Under the pieces are notes generated by a model. It was not told the origin of the DNA and ran no database searches. It was given only the letters and a program-made list of their open reading frames with translations. From Cytobacillus sp. NJ13 (lineage in GTDB: Bacteria; Bacillota; Bacilli; Bacillales; Cytobacillaceae): a stretch of DNA of 64,000 nucleotides. The translations under genes and the position numbers were made by a program. Every line of letters begins with the position of its first letter. The stretch's first letter is position 1. The stretch is taken from the NCBI GenBank assembly GCA_030348385.1, contig JAUCFP010000006.1:3114501-3178500 (forward strand). Direction: 5' to 3'. Positions 62,903 through 64,000 of this stretch are shown here, one piece after another.

Positions 62903-64000
62903 TTAATACATTTCAGATGTAGTCTTCGCCTGCATGTGCAGAAGAATGTAGTCAGGGCCGCCCGCTTTGGAGTCAGTTCCGGACATGTTGAATCCGCCGA
63001 ATGGCTGGTATCCAACGATCGCACCTGTACAGCCGCGGTTGAAGTATAAGTTTCCAACATGGAAATCTTCGCGTGCTTTTTGGATGTGCTCACGGTTCTG
63101 CGTAATCACAGCTCCTGTTAAGCCGTACTCTGTGTTGTTTGCGATTTCAAGCGCATGGTCGAAATCTTTTGCTTTTGTGAAGCCAACGACCGGCCCAAAG
63201 ATTTCTTCCTGCATTAAACGTGCATCTGGGGCAAGGTCAGCGAATACAGTCGGCTTGATGAAGAAGCCTTTGGAGCTGTCTCCCTCTCCGCCTGTCATCA
63301 GCTTGCCTTCTTCTTTGCCGATTTCGATGTAGCTCATAATCTTATCAAATGCACCCTGGTCAATCACAGGACCCATGTAGTTGCTTTGATCTTCCGGATT
63401 GCCCTGTGTCAATTCGTTTGTCAGCTCGACAACGCGGTTTAACACTTGATTGTATACATCTTCTACAATGATTGCACGTGAACATGCAGAGCACTTCTGG
63501 CCGGAGAAACCGAATGCAGAAGCCACGATAGAAGTAGCAGCCAGCTCAAGATCTGCTTCTTTGTCCACAACAATTGTGTCTTTACCGCCCATTTCTGCGA
63601 TTACACGCTTCAGCCAGATTTGGCCTTCGTTTAACTTGGACGCGCGTTCGTTGATGCGAAGTCCAACGTCACGTGAACCTGTGAATGAGATGAAGCGAGT
63701 GTCTTTATGGTCAACTAAATAGTCGCCCACTTCTGCACCGCTGCCCGGCACGAAGTTCAGAACACCCTTCGGAAGACCCGCTTCTTCCATCACTTCTACG
63801 AATTTCGCAGCCACAATCGGTGTTGTAGAAGCTGGTTTTAATAGTACTGTGTTTCCTGCCACAATTGCCGCAACGGTTGTGCCGGCCATGATTGCAAGCG
63901 GGAAGTTCCAAGGAGAGATGATGATGCCCACCCCTAATGGAATGTAGTCATAACGGTTATATTCATTCGGACGGCTGTTTACTGGAACACCGTCTTTAAT
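62903..64000 (-). CDS. rocA: 1-pyrroline-5-carboxylate dehydrogenase, 5' end cut by window edge
   Basis: NAD-dependent glutamate-semialdehyde dehydrogenase, the last step of proline and arginine breakdown. The frame is open from the window edge to the stop, giving the last 365 residues of about 515; the N-terminal 150 or so are missing. Landmarks are [34 protein letters not shown], the catalytic Glu in [13 protein letters not shown], the catalytic Cys in [15 protein letters not shown], and [10 protein letters not shown]. It ends KTTSEMY. With putP nearby it suggests proline catabolism. Confidence 0.95.
   Translation of the reverse strand: MKDGVPVNSRPNEYNRYDYIPLGVGIIISPWNFPLAIMAGTTVAAIVAGNTVLLKPASTTPIVAAKFVEVMEEAGLPKGVLNFVPGSGAEVGDYLVDHKDTRFISFTGSRDVGLRINERASKLNEGQIWLKRVIAEMGGKDTIVVDKEADLELAATSIVASAFGFSGQKCSACSRAIIVEDVYNQVLNRVVELTNELTQGNPEDQSNYMGPVIDQGAFDKIMSYIEIGKEEGKLMTGGEGDSSKGFFIKPTVFADLAPDARLMQEEIFGPVVGFTKAKDFDHALEIANNTEYGLTGAVITQNREHIQKAREDFHVGNLYFNRGCTGAIVGYQPFGGFNMSGTDSKAGGPDYILLHMQAKTTSEMY

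Overview
The window looks like chromosome from a low-to-moderate GC, spore-forming member of the Bacillaceae. The evidence is strong AGGAGG-type ribosome binding sites, TTG and GTG starts, intrinsic terminators after most genes, and many genes with clear Bacillus counterparts (thrD/yclM, xpaC-yaaN, dgkB-rlmCD, gatCAB, ppaC, yueI, pncA, rocA, sporulation-type histidine kinases). Isocitrate lyase and a GlnRS, both absent from B. subtilis, point to a Cytobacillus/Bacillus firmus-like lineage, but the species cannot be fixed from this sequence. No rRNA, tRNA, prophage, IS element or CRISPR array was seen.

Layout. 1-8 kb: Tat-exported PhoD (cut by the left edge), two small membrane proteins, an FbpB-like microprotein, purU behind a tandem glycine riboswitch, an MFS exporter, a secreted helical protein and aspartokinase thrD. 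8-13 kb: a general-stress signalling cassette of the Bacillus cereus RsbK/RsbM/RsbY type. It comprises a receiver-PP2C phosphatase, a CheR-type methyltransferase and a hybrid histidine kinase, with sigma-B-like promoters in front of both transcription units. 13-30 kb: a dynamin-like GTPase, transporters, a monoacylglycerol lipase, GlnRS, a TerD-zinc ribbon-TerB fusion behind an ECF-type promoter, metabolic enzymes and a secreted M28 aminopeptidase. 30-42 kb: two PAS histidine kinases of the sporulation type, xpaC-yaaN (ECF-type promoter), a secreted SH3b/C39 peptidase, a secreted phosphodiesterase, rlmCD and dgkB. 42-53 kb: TetR, an orphan zinc-finger anti-sigma-like protein, plsY, a V4R-STAS protein of RsbR type behind a third sigma-B-like promoter, ppaC, nitronate monooxygenase, and an ABC-2 exporter next to a degenerate ABC-LytTR regulator. 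53-64 kb: gatCAB, yueI, aceA, putP with a 34-aa accessory microprotein, pncA and rocA (cut by the right edge).

How it fits together. Three sigma-B-like promoters tie the Rsb cassette and the STAS protein into one stress circuit. Two ECF-type promoters tie the TerD and XpaC/YaaN genes to envelope stress. putP and rocA are two steps of proline use, and aceA feeds the glyoxylate shunt.

The least explained signal is a set of five intergenic arrays (about 6.2, 21.35, 41.4, 47.15 and 57.7 kb). Each is built from degenerate units that recur every 20-21 bp, that is two DNA turns. Most share a core near CGGATAA, but each locus has its own version. A separate four-copy array with a 50-52 bp period lies at 2.3 kb, and a long interspersed-repeat-like element lies at 62.6 kb.
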